This document shows positions 25,060-32,487 of a stretch of DNA of 64,000 bases, in pieces. How positions within the stretch are numbered: position 1 is the first letter of the stretch; each line of letters opens with the position of its first letter. Source of the DNA: JBBRMW01 sp965246845 (GTDB lineage: Bacteria > Chloroflexota > Anaerolineae > Aggregatilineales > UBA2796); contig CBDFFR010000008.1 in the NCBI GenBank assembly GCA_965246845.1, positions 310,001-374,000 on the forward strand, given 5' to 3'. A program made the translations under genes and the position numbers. The notes beneath the pieces were generated by a model. The model saw only the letters and a list, made by a program, of their open reading frames with translations. It was not told the DNA's origin and did no database searches.

Positions 25060-27400
25060 GCACCACCCCGTTTGTGTAAAGCGTCGGAGCCAACTCCGTG
25101 TGTGTCGCTGAAATCGAATCCAGCAGATGACGGTACACCGTTTCCGTCTCGCGCGCCATACGCTCCACGCCGAATGCCGCCGCGAAGCGCGCACGCCCCG
25201 CCGCGACCTGCCGCGCGGTTTGTTCGGGTTGCGTCAGCGCTTCGATGATCGCGGCTGCGAGCGCGGCAGGGTCCGCAGGCGCGACGAGCCGCCCCTGCAC
25301 GCCATCAGTGATCGCTTCCGGGATGCCGCCTACGCGCGTCGCGATGATGGGCGTCCCGGCGGCCAGCGCTTCCAGCACGACCAGCGGTAGACCCTCAAAG
25401 AGGGAAGGCAGTACAAAGAGGTCTGACGCTGCCAGCAGGTCGCGCACATCGGAGCGCCAGCCAAGCGACTGTACGACGCCCGAAAGCCCGCGCCGTTCAA
25501 TCTCGCCGGAGAGATCGGCGGCCAGCGGACCATCGCCCGCCCACACGAAACGCGCATCCGGGCAGGCTGCGATCACCGCTGGGATTGCATCGAGCAGGTG
25601 GTGATAGCCTTTCTGCTCCGTCATACGCCCGGCGCTCAGAATGATGCGCGCCTTTGCTGGGAGCCGCAATTCGGCACGGACCGCCGCGCGCGTGCGAGTT
25701 GGCTGCGCGGGCTGGATGCCATTGCGCACGACGGCCAGCTTTGCATCGGGGACGCCTGCCGCGCGGAAGCTCTCGCGGGCTTCTTCCGAGACGCAGATGA
25801 TGCCGTTCAGGTCGTGCAGCAGGCGCGTATACACCGCCTTTTCACCGATGTTCGTGATCTTGTAGGGCAGGTGTTCGGTCCGCAGCAGCACGGGGACGTC
25901 CGCGAACAGCGCGGAGAAGAAGCCGTCGAAGCCTTCCCATGTGATTCCGGCGTGCTGGTGAAAAATATCCACGTCGTTGTCACGTAGCAGGTTCCGCAGC
26001 GCTTCCCACGATTGGCGGCTTTGGCCGCGCACTTCGAGCGCCGTGACATGGATCGGGAGCAGCCGCGCACGCTCAAGGATGCTCTGATTATGCGCCGTCG
26101 CGGGCATGATCAACGTCACGCGGTGCGCCGCGCAGAGCGCCCCGGCCAGTTGCAGCATGTGTTCGCCCATACCTGATGCTTCCAGACTGTCGGTGAAGAG
26201 GCAGATATGCGCCTGCTCGCGACCCGCGACCACCCGCGCGAGGCGTGCGGCATGAGTGGCGTTTTGTGCGTCCTGCACGCTTTGCGCGGCGCGTATGGCG
26301 CTATCCTGCGCGTGGATTTCGGTGGCGAGCGGCTCGTAAATCGGGCGCACACCGTCCGCATCGAGGTAATCCCACAACCCGTTGTGGCAGTGGCGCTCGT
26401 TGTCCCAGCCGGGGTGATTAAAAATCGGGTACAGGCACACGCCCTCGATTGGGACGCCCATCTCGACCGCCGCCGCGATCTCGCTCCCGATGTAGCGAAT
26501 CCAATCCACGCGATACTCGTCTTCCGCGCCCGTCTCACCAATAAAGATGGGGCGGTGATAGCGCTCGTAGACCTCGTTCAGGAGGTGATGAAAGGGGCGG
26601 TACAGCGGATGGTCGGGGCGCATCGTCGGACCGCCATGTATCCACTGATTGTTCGAGTAATAATTGCACCCGATCAGGTCGAGATATTTTTCCGCGCCGC
26701 CGACCTGCGGCCAACTGCGCCCACTCAGCATATCCCACGCCTGATACTGCGCCATGCGGTGGCCTTCTGCCCAAGGAAAATCACCGGGGCGCGCGGGGTC
26801 CGTCGCGATGTGGATCACCGGGTCTACATGCACGATGCGCGTCCCCGGCAATACATCCCAGATTGCTTCGATACCTTCAATCGCCGCGTGTGCAAGCTGC
26901 ACCTTGAGTTCAAAGCCGCGCCCGTTCTGGAACGGGTTCAGGTAGCCGGCATCACCCGCGCCCCACGAGAAGAATGAAATCTCGTTAATTGGCGAGACGA
27001 ACTGAACGGCGTCGGTCTCATCGGCGAGCAGCCGCGCAAACGCCCCGGAGAGCCGCGCGAAGCGCCGCACGAAAGTCGGCGTGAAGAGGTCGATGTCATC
27101 CGGCCAACCGTAATGGCACAAATCCCAGATGATTTGAATCCCGTGCGTGCGCGCAGCGCGCAGCATCGGCAGCACGCTCGAAAAATCGTAGCGTCCCGGC
27201 GTCGGTTCGATGCGATGCCAGCGCAGGCCGCTGCGCACGGTCGTGATGCCCTGCGCTTTGAGCCGCAAATAGTCAGCTTCGTAGAATTGATCGTGGCCGG
27301 TAGCGGCCAGCATGTCGAGCCGTTTGCCGGAACCGAGACGGTGCGAGGAACACTCCAGCCCGCCGATCCAGAAACTGCTGAAGATATTTTCTTTCGGCAC
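25052..27400 (-). CDS. Bifunctional clan GH-A glycoside hydrolase-like / GT4 glycosyltransferase fusion
   Basis: The GTG at 27400 is chosen because it gives MPKENIFSSFWIGGLECSSH, the expected start of this hydrolase family; the frame is open back to a TTG at 27517. Residues about 8-375 form a beta-glucosidase-like TIM barrel with WDLCHYGWPDDID, the acid/base Glu140 (FVSPINEIS) and nucleophile Glu289 (PIFIGETGAED). After a short helical linker, residues about 395-770 are a GT4 transferase with HICLFTDSLEASGMGEHML, ILSAGRMTEQKGYHHLLDAI and EGLPLVVLEALAAGTPIIA (E-x7-E). Both active sites look intact. The fusion suggests coupled trimming and extension of one glycan. Confidence 0.85.
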   Translation of the reverse strand: MPKENIFSSFWIGGLECSSHRLGSGKRLDMLAATGHDQFYEADYLRLKAQGITTVRSGLRWHRIEPTPGRYDFSSVLPMLRAARTHGIQIIWDLCHYGWPDDIDLFTPTFVRRFARLSGAFARLLADETDAVQFVSPINEISFFSWGAGDAGYLNPFQNGRGFELKVQLAHAAIEGIEAIWDVLPGTRIVHVDPVIHIATDPARPGDFPWAEGHRMAQYQAWDMLSGRSWPQVGGAEKYLDLIGCNYYSNNQWIHGGPTMRPDHPLYRPFHHLLNEVYERYHRPIFIGETGAEDEYRVDWIRYIGSEIAAAVEMGVPIEGVCLYPIFNHPGWDNERHCHNGLWDYLDADGVRPIYEPLATEIHAQDSAIRAAQSVQDAQNATHAARLARVVAGREQAHICLFTDSLEASGMGEHMLQLAGALCAAHRVTLIMPATAHNQSILERARLLPIHVTALEVRGQSRQSWEALRNLLRDNDVDIFHQHAGITWEGFDGFFSALFADVPVLLRTEHLPYKITNIGEKAVYTRLLHDLNGIICVSEEARESFRAAGVPDAKLAVVRNGIQPAQPTRTRAAVRAELRLPAKARIILSAGRMTEQKGYHHLLDAIPAVIAACPDARFVWAGDGPLAADLSGEIERRGLSGVVQSLGWRSDVRDLLAASDLFVLPSLFEGLPLVVLEALAAGTPIIATRVGGIPEAITDGVQGRLVAPADPAALAAAIIEALTQPEQTARQVAAGRARFAAAFGVERMARETETVYRHLLDSISATHTELAPTLYTNGVVHG

Positions 27401-27859
27401 AAAGCCCCCACTGGTGCGCGAGTCACAGGCCGCGTTGATGTTGTATCTTTGCGAATCGGATGCCTGTACCGCGCGTTTGACTCTCACAAAGATAGACGTT
27501 TGCGCCCGGCTTGCCAACTACACAAATCTGGCGGGTCGGGCAAGCCGCGACCCCTACGCCGGATCACGTATATGTAGGGTCGGACCTGTGTGTCCGCCCT
27601 TCATCGCTGGCGAGTCGGATTCATCCGACCCTTACTGTAGATCGCGTGTATGTGTAGGGGGCGGAGCTTGACCCGCACTGCATAAATTCTTGATCCGCCT
27701 GATATGAAGGCTGCACTTGTGCAGAATGCTCACCCGTTTCAGCTCGCCTTGTGCAAATCCTATACTGAAATAGGCTACCTGTCCCCCCCAATGCCGATAA
27801 GGAATGTTTATAACTGTTAGCGTCACGGCATCAGGTTTTACGCCGCTGGAAAGGTCTCG
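27401..27859. other. Divergent intergenic region of the glycan locus
   Basis: About 460 bases between the divergent GH-GT4 and GT genes. The left part (27401-27517) is an open but probably untranslated extension of the GH-GT4 frame. The middle holds four dispersed palindromes. The right part has a dyad CTGCACTTGTGCAG at 27711-27724 and a -10-like TATACT at 27761-27766 without a convincing -35. The ribosome site GGAAAGG precedes the GT start. No small gene is supported. Confidence 0.5.
27533..27678. repeat. Cluster of four dispersed palindromes (B, A, C, D)
   Basis: In order: type B (27533-27564, GGGTCGGGCAAGCCGCGACC then CCTACGCCGG), a type A variant (27574-27599), type C (27611-27633, GAGTCGGATTCATCCGACCC) and type D (27650-27678, GGGGGCGGAGCTTGACCCGC). 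Neighbouring units are separated by about 10-17 bases of unrelated sequence. This is the densest cluster in the window. Confidence 0.8.
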
Positions 27860-29026
27860 ATGGAAACCATCGTTTGTATCACTCATCTACGCTGGGGGTT
27901 TGTCTGGCAGCGTCCACAGCATTTGCTGGGCAGGCTGGCGGGGCATTATCGCGTCATCTTCATCGAAGAACCCGTGACGACGCGCGAGGCGCAGCCCCGG
28001 CTGGAAGTGTTCCCCGCCGCGAATGCCGCCAACGTAACCGTCGTGCGGATGCTGTTCCCCGCCACTCATGATTTCTGGATCGGGCATGGCGACCCGCGTA
28101 CACAGGCGAGCTATGAAAAGCTGGTGACGGCATGGCTGGCTACACAGGGTGTCGTGAAGCCGCTGCTGTGGCTGTATACGCCGATGGCGCATCATTTCCT
28201 GGATGCGATCCCGCATTCGCTGTTCATCTTCGATGCGATGGACCAGCTCTCGGCGTTCGCGGGCGCGCCGCCGGAATTGATCGACAATGAGCGCCGTGTT
28301 CTGCGCCGTGCCGATCTGGTCTTTGCGGGCGGGTTGAGCCTCTATCGCGAGAAGCGCCCATACAATGACAACTCGCACTGCCTGCCCAGCGGTGTCGACA
28401 TCGAACACTTTGCGAAGGCCGCCGACCGCCGCAATTTCGCGAAACCGCCAGAACTGGCAAGCCTCAAGGCTCCGATCCTCGGTTACTTCGGCGTGATCGA
28501 CGAGCGGATCGATCTGGACCTGATCGCGGCGCTGGCGAAGGCGCATCCCGATTGGCAGATCGTGATGATCGGTCCGGTCGTGAAAATTGATATGGTAAAA
28601 TTGCCAAAGGCACAGAACATCCATTATCCCGGCGGGCGCGATTACGTGCAGTTGCCCGCATACCTTGCGTGGTTCGATGTCGCGCTGCTGCCCTTCGCGC
28701 TGAATGAGGCGACGCGCTACATCAGCCCGACCAAGACGCTCGAATACATGGCCGCGCGCAAGCCTATCGTATCGACGGCAATTCGCGACGTGATCGACAG
28801 CTATGGCGAAGTTGTGCATGTCGCGAACAGCACCGCCGAATTCATACAGATGATCGAGGAAGCGCTGCGCGGCACGGGCAACCCGAACCGCCGCCGCAAG
28901 GAGAATGAATACCTCGCCGCCAATACCTGGGAAAGCATCACGGAGCGGATGCAGGTCCTGATCGAAGAACGCCGCCAACAGGTCAACCCGGATGCGCAAC
29001 CTTCGCGCGATCCGTTACGCAATTAG
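27860..29026 (+). CDS. Glycosyltransferase family 1/4 protein linked to UDP-galactopyranose mutase
   Basis: A 388-residue GT-B protein starting METIVCITHLRWGFVWQRPQ. The WQRPQHLLGRLA motif is typical of glycosyltransferases next to UDP-galactopyranose-mutase-like genes. The C-terminal half has ILGYFGVIDERIDLDLIAAL, DVALLPFALNEATRYISPTK and KTLEYMAARKPIVST. It lies 20 bases upstream of the mutase-like gene on the same strand. The pair probably makes and transfers a rearranged (possibly furanose) sugar for a surface glycan. GGAAAGG gives a clear ribosome site. Confidence 0.88.
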   Translation: METIVCITHLRWGFVWQRPQHLLGRLAGHYRVIFIEEPVTTREAQPRLEVFPAANAANVTVVRMLFPATHDFWIGHGDPRTQASYEKLVTAWLATQGVVKPLLWLYTPMAHHFLDAIPHSLFIFDAMDQLSAFAGAPPELIDNERRVLRRADLVFAGGLSLYREKRPYNDNSHCLPSGVDIEHFAKAADRRNFAKPPELASLKAPILGYFGVIDERIDLDLIAALAKAHPDWQIVMIGPVVKIDMVKLPKAQNIHYPGGRDYVQLPAYLAWFDVALLPFALNEATRYISPTKTLEYMAARKPIVSTAIRDVIDSYGEVVHVANSTAEFIQMIEEALRGTGNPNRRRKENEYLAANTWESITERMQVLIEERRQQVNPDAQPSRDPLRN

Positions 29027-29046
29027 CAGCTACAAGGAGCTATCCC

Positions 29047-30591
29047 ATGGACGGACTGGAAACAGAGAAGAAAATTGTTATTTTGGGTGCGGGACCGACC
29101 GGATTGGGTGCGGGCTATCGATTGAACGAACTCGGCTACCGCAATTGGCAGATTTATGAGCGGAATGCGTATATCGGCGGGCTTGCGACCAGCTTTCAGG
29201 ATACAGCAGGCTTTACCTACGACATCGGCGGCCACGTCATGTTCTCGCACTACAAATATTTCGATGATCTGGTCGATAAATTGCTCGGCGACAACTACAC
29301 CGAAATCATGCGCGAGGCGTGGGTCTGGATGATGGATCGCTTCATCCCATATCCGTTCCAGAACAACATTCGCCACCTTCCCAAAGAAGTCGTGCTGGAG
29401 TGCATCACCGGATTGATCGAGGCAGGCAAGCAGCCCGAAAAAGTGCGGCAGGCACATACCTTCAATGACCTGATCGATGCGCAGTTCGGCGCGGGCATCG
29501 CGAAGTATTTCATGAAGCCGTACAACTTCAAGGTGTGGGCGCACCCGATCACACACATGAGCCGGGATTGGCTCGGTGAGCGCGTCGCCATGCCGGACCT
29601 CAACCGCCTCTTGAAGAATGTCCTGCTCGATCAGGACGATGTGAGCTGGGGACCGAACAACAAGTTCAAGTATCCGCTCTATGGCGGCACGGGCGGCCTC
29701 TACGCGCCGATGATCAACTATATGGGCGATCATTTGCACCTGAACAAGACGGCTATCGCCATCGATGAAGACGCGAAACAGATTCACTTCAGCGACGGTG
29801 AAATCGTGGATTATGATGTGCTGCTCTCCACGATGCCATTGGACCTGCTTGTGAAGCGGCTCGGCCACGCGCCGACGGAAGTACAGCGCGCGACTAGCGG
29901 TCTGCATCACTCCAGCGGCCTGATCGTCGGCGTCGGCGTGAAGCGCCCCTGCCCAAGCGAAAAGTGCTGGCTATACTTCCCGGAGCCGACCAGCCCGTTC
30001 TACCGCGTGACGTACCTCTCGAACTATTCCCCGTACATCACGCCGAACGCGGATGAAAACTTCCTGCTACTCACCGAAACAAGTTACAGCGAACACAAGC
30101 CGGAGAACAAAGCCGACATCGTGGACCGCGTGGTACAGGGCCTGATCGCGACCAAAATCCTCGAACCCGCCGACCTCGACCGGATCGCGACGACGTACCT
30201 GATTGATGTCGATTACAGCTACCCGGTCCCGACCATCGACCGCAACTATGCGCTCGGTACGATCCAGCCGTACCTGATGAAGCGCGGCATCTATAGCCGG
30301 GGTCGCTTCGGTGCGTGGGAGTACGAGATCGGGAACATGGATCACTCTGTGATGCAGGGTGTCGAATGGGTCAACCATGTGCTGCACGGCGAGAAGGAAA
30401 TCACCTGGAAGGATTTCTCGCGCGAGGCGACGCCGATCCTCACGATCCAGCCGCACGCCGAAAAGGTGGGTGCGGAAGCAGTGGTCGCGAATGGCAATGG
30501 CGCGTCAATGTCGGCGGTCAGTGGTCACGGGTTGATTCGCGCAGGCGCGCAGCCGTTGACCATCCCGCGTAATGGGCTGAGGCCGCGCTAG
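29047..30591 (+). CDS. UDP-galactopyranose-mutase-like FAD/NAD(P)-binding protein
   Basis: A 514-residue flavoprotein. The FAD-binding motif VILGAGPTGLGAGYRL is near the N-terminus (residues about 11-26), followed by ERNAYIGGLATSF and FTYDIGGHVMFSHYKYFDD, which places it with the UDP-galactopyranose mutase/protoporphyrinogen-oxidase-like amine oxidases. KPYNFKVWAHPITHMSRDWL resembles the substrate-domain helix of mutase-like proteins. It is longer than classical Glf (about 370-390), with a C-terminal extension ending in a Gly/Ala-rich tail. AAGGAG upstream is a strong ribosome site. It probably rearranges or oxidises an NDP-sugar used by the upstream transferase; the exact substrate is unproven. 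Confidence 0.82.
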   Translation: MDGLETEKKIVILGAGPTGLGAGYRLNELGYRNWQIYERNAYIGGLATSFQDTAGFTYDIGGHVMFSHYKYFDDLVDKLLGDNYTEIMREAWVWMMDRFIPYPFQNNIRHLPKEVVLECITGLIEAGKQPEKVRQAHTFNDLIDAQFGAGIAKYFMKPYNFKVWAHPITHMSRDWLGERVAMPDLNRLLKNVLLDQDDVSWGPNNKFKYPLYGGTGGLYAPMINYMGDHLHLNKTAIAIDEDAKQIHFSDGEIVDYDVLLSTMPLDLLVKRLGHAPTEVQRATSGLHHSSGLIVGVGVKRPCPSEKCWLYFPEPTSPFYRVTYLSNYSPYITPNADENFLLLTETSYSEHKPENKADIVDRVVQGLIATKILEPADLDRIATTYLIDVDYSYPVPTIDRNYALGTIQPYLMKRGIYSRGRFGAWEYEIGNMDHSVMQGVEWVNHVLHGEKEITWKDFSREATPILTIQPHAEKVGAEAVVANGNGASMSAVSGHGLIRAGAQPLTIPRNGLRPR

Positions 30592-30600
30592 TTCTGCGCA

Positions 30601-30660
30601 GGGATCGGAAAAATCCGACCCGGTTTTGTTGGTGGGCGGACACATAGGTCCGCCCCTACA
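30601..30660. repeat. Dispersed palindromes, types C and A
   Basis: A type C unit (30601-30621, GGGATCGGAAAAATCCGACC) directly follows the mutase-like gene. A good type A unit is at 30634-30660 with the CCTACA tail. Confidence 0.8.
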
Positions 30661-30673
30661 TCGACATTTTCCA

Positions 30674-30705
30674 CCTCACAGAAGCCTCTGTGGGGTGTTT
30701 TGTTT
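30674..30705 (+). terminator. Terminator-like hairpin, copy 1
   Basis: CACAGA (30677-30682) pairs with TCTGTG (30687-30692) around AGCC; outer bases CC/GG extend the stem. TGTTTTGTTT follows. It can end the mutase transcript. The same segment is duplicated ahead of the second antitoxin gene. Confidence 0.55.
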
Positions 30706-30706
30706 G

Positions 30707-30715
30707 TGGTATGAT
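30707..30715 (+). promoter_or_regulatory. Extended -10 promoter of antitoxin-PIN module 1
   Basis: TGGTATGAT at 30707-30715 is an extended -10 element (TG-N-TATGAT), 27 bases ahead of the antitoxin ATG, with ribosome site AGAGGAG between. The same element recurs at 31673-31681 ahead of module 2. No convincing -35 is seen. Confidence 0.5.
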
Positions 30716-30742
30716 TTCGCCCAATGTAGAGGAGCGTGAGCC

Positions 30743-30994
30743 ATGAGCGATTATGTGATCACCGTAACGATTCCCGAAGATGTGGCGAAGAGCGCAGAGG
30801 AATTTGGACTACTTACCAGTGATGAATATGTTGAGTGGCTTCGCAAGCGAATTGCGGAGCGCGAAGCCAGAAAATGGGAACAAATACAAGCCGAGACTGA
30901 ACGCATCTTCGCAGCACTCGACGCAATCGAACCCAGGTTGACGGAAGAAGAGATTGAAACCTGGAGTCGCGAAGCAAGAACCGAACGTGAATAA
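30743..30994 (+). CDS. Antitoxin-like protein of PIN module, copy 1
   Basis: An 83-residue acidic, helix-rich protein starting MSDYVITVTIPEDVAKSAEE. The N-terminal strand followed by helices and the position directly ahead of a PIN gene (8-base overlap) point to the antitoxin of a type II toxin-antitoxin pair. It aligns with the 111-residue copy at 31708 over both ends but lacks an internal stretch of about 28 residues. Because its PIN partner is frameshifted, this copy may be relieved of selection. No named antitoxin family is recognised. Confidence 0.7.
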   Translation: MSDYVITVTIPEDVAKSAEEFGLLTSDEYVEWLRKRIAEREARKWEQIQAETERIFAALDAIEPRLTEEEIETWSREARTERE

Positions 30995-31432
30995 TCGCCC
31001 GTTGCGCGCACTTCTCGATGTAAATGTTTACATCTCAGCGTACCTTTATGGCGGTGCGCTACGTCTCATCCTCCGCGCAGCAACTCAACATCAGTATGAA
31101 CTGGTGAGTTCAGGGTATATACGGGATGAATTGCTTGCAACACTTCAATATACGAAGTTCAGGGAGCAATTGCTTAAAGTAAATCTAACGCCTGATCAGA
31201 TTGTCGCAAACGTTACGACGATCTCCAAAGATGTGCGTGCTACTGCGCTTCCCGCTGATGTAGTTCGCGATAAAAAGGATGTTGAAATTTTAGGGGTAGC
31301 GGTTGGCGGGAACGCGGATTACCTCGTAGCGGCGATAAAGACCTGACGAGTTTGAATACTTATCAAGACGTTAAAATAGTGACACCTGCGCAGTTTTTGA
31401 GCATTCTGCTCCTTGATCAACGCGGAGAATGA
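30987..31432 (+). pseudogene. PIN-domain toxin, frameshifted near the C-terminus
   Basis: A GTG at 30987 overlaps the antitoxin stop, as in the intact copy. The frame gives RALLDVNVYISAYLYGGALR and VVRDKKDVEILGVAVGGNAD, the PIN acidic core, then reads YLVAAIKT and stops at 31346. Shifting frame by a one-base deletion at about 31328-31330 restores GDKDLTSLNTYQDVKIVTPA, the equivalent of GDKDLTSLGTYQLVKIVTPA in the second copy, continuing to a TGA at 31430-31432. The lost part contains the last conserved acidic residue (Asp of GDKDL), so the product is probably inactive. A sequencing error is the alternative. Confidence 0.75.
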
Positions 31433-31440
31433 CCGCTTAA

Positions 31441-31475
31441 CTACTCTCCACGCCTAAAGGCGGGGGCTTCTACGT
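31441..31475. mobile_element. Possible remnant of an IS200/IS605-type end
   Basis: CTCTCCACGCCTAAAGGCGG then GGGCTTCT contains the small perfect hairpin CGCCT-AA-AGGCG and the GGGGGCTTCT run common at the right end of IS200/IS605 (TnpB) elements. No transposase or TnpB remains. It abuts the truncated dehydrogenase copy. Confidence 0.35.
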
Positions 31476-31476
31476 T

Positions 31477-31563
31477 CTGGAAGCCGCAGTCGGCGAGGTA
31501 ATCTACAACGAGACCGGACGCTCGCTCACGTCTGATGAAGTGCGTGCGCTGCTGCCTAGCTGA
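31477..31563 (+). pseudogene. Fragment of a duplicated 2-hydroxyacid dehydrogenase gene
   Basis: Read from 31477, it translates LEAAVGEVIYNETGRSLTSD then EVRALLPS and a stop. Residues 27-53 of the intact dehydrogenase at 32488 read almost the same (LEAAVGEVIYNETGRPLTSD then EVRDLLP). It has no start and no catalytic domain. It lies after PIN copy 1 exactly as the intact gene lies after PIN copy 2, so it marks the right part of a tandem duplication. Confidence 0.85.
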
Positions 31564-31584
31564 ATCCAACCTGTTTTTGTTTGC

Positions 31585-31610
31585 GGGGCAGACGCATCGG
31601 TTCGCCCCTG
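31585..31610. repeat. Dispersed palindrome, type A, decayed
   Basis: GGGGCAGACGCATCGGTTCG then CCCCTG, a worn type A unit. It occupies the same place relative to module 2 as the good unit at 30634 does to module 1, so it was probably part of the duplicated segment. Confidence 0.65.
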
Positions 31611-31629
31611 CTCTGACTGACACTTTGCC

Positions 31630-31681
31630 ACCTCACAGAAGCCACAGAAGCCTCTGTGGGGCGTTTCGTTTGTGGTATGAT
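31630..31681 (+). promoter_or_regulatory. Hairpin and extended -10 promoter, copy 2
   Basis: A second copy of the segment at 30674-30715. Here a short insertion makes the stem CCACAGA/TCTGTGG (31642-31648 with 31653-31659) perfect. TGGTATGAT at 31673-31681 precedes the antitoxin ATG by 26 bases. Confidence 0.5.
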
Positions 31682-31707
31682 TCGCTCAATGTAGCGGAGT
31701 GTGAGCC

Positions 31708-32043
31708 ATGAGCGATTATGTGCTGACTGTGACTATTCCCGAAGACGAAGCAAAAAAAGCCGAGGAATTAGGACTGCTCTCCTCGGATAATGTTGTTACA
31801 TTGTTGCGCAAACAAATCGCTGAAAGCGAAGAAGCGCGCGTCGTGCGCCTGCGTGCAGAACTTACGGCACTATTTGGGGAGAGTGCGGAAATTTCGGAAG
31901 AGGAAATCGAGGTTATTATTCACGAAAGTAGAGAAGAAAACTTTAAGCGTACACGCGCGATATGGGATGCGCTGGACGCAATAGAGCCGAAATGGAGCGA
32001 AGCCGAGTTCGAGCAGATATTGCACGAAGCACGGCGCGCGTGA
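31708..32043 (+). CDS. Antitoxin-like protein of PIN module, copy 2
   Basis: A 111-residue acidic helical protein (MSDYVLTVTIPEDEAKKAEE at the start, IWDALDAIEPKWSEAEFEQI near the end). It is homologous to the 83-residue copy at 30743 but retains a central stretch that copy lacks. It overlaps the intact PIN gene by four bases (GTGA), so toxin translation depends on the antitoxin. It probably binds the PIN protein through its C-terminal acidic region and autoregulates the module; this is inferred from arrangement. Confidence 0.75.
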   Translation: MSDYVLTVTIPEDEAKKAEELGLLSSDNVVTLLRKQIAESEEARVVRLRAELTALFGESAEISEEEIEVIIHESREENFKRTRAIWDALDAIEPKWSEAEFEQILHEARRA

Positions 32044-32477
32044 ATAACGTCCCAATACGCATCCTCTTTGATGTCAATGTCTTTATTTCGGCGTTTTTGT
32101 TCGGCGGACTGCCTCGAAAGGCGTATGATGCAGTTGAAATTGGTCCGCATCTGTTGCTTACGTCGCGTGAAATCCTAACCGAACTACGAAGTGCGCTTGG
32201 ATATGAAAAATTGAGAGCGAAGCTGGAAACCACGCAAGTGACAGCGGAAGAAATTGTCATCCGTGTGTTGCGCGTCGCGCAAATCGTATCGTCCGTCGAG
32301 TTACCTGCCGATTCTGTACGCGATCAGAAGGACATTATGGTGCTTGCGGCCGCTGTTGGTGGGCAAGCAGATTTTCTTGTCACTGGTGATAAGGATTTAA
32401 CCAGTTTAGGAACTTACCAATTGGTCAAGATCGTGACACCCGCACAGTTGTTGCAAATTTTGCCGCCAGGTTCCTGA
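32040..32477 (+). CDS. PIN-domain toxin/ribonuclease, intact copy
   Basis: The GTG at 32040 lies in the GTGA overlap with the antitoxin. The 145-residue product has the PIN fold landmarks: VPIRILFDVNVFISAFLFGG with the first Asp, the Glu in ILTELRSALG, DQKDIMVLAAAVGGQADFLV and VTGDKDL with the last acidic residues. It matches the putative-toxin PIN_3 (COG1569-like) layout that ends KIVTPAQLLQIL. A probable Mg-dependent RNase held inactive by the upstream partner. It lies 10 bases upstream of a metabolic dehydrogenase that may be read through from the same promoter. Confidence 0.85.
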   Translation: MNNVPIRILFDVNVFISAFLFGGLPRKAYDAVEIGPHLLLTSREILTELRSALGYEKLRAKLETTQVTAEEIVIRVLRVAQIVSSVELPADSVRDQKDIMVLAAAVGGQADFLVTGDKDLTSLGTYQLVKIVTPAQLLQILPPGS

Positions 32478-32487
32478 GAAAAACGCT

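Noticed and set aside
27533..27678. CRISPR-like array
   Set aside because: The units are of different types, unequal in length and spacing, and occur elsewhere singly. No cas gene is present.
30954..31346. PIN copy 1 as an intact shorter toxin
   Set aside because: The frame ends before the last acidic motif, and a one-base shift restores the sequence of copy 2, so it is better read as a frameshifted gene.
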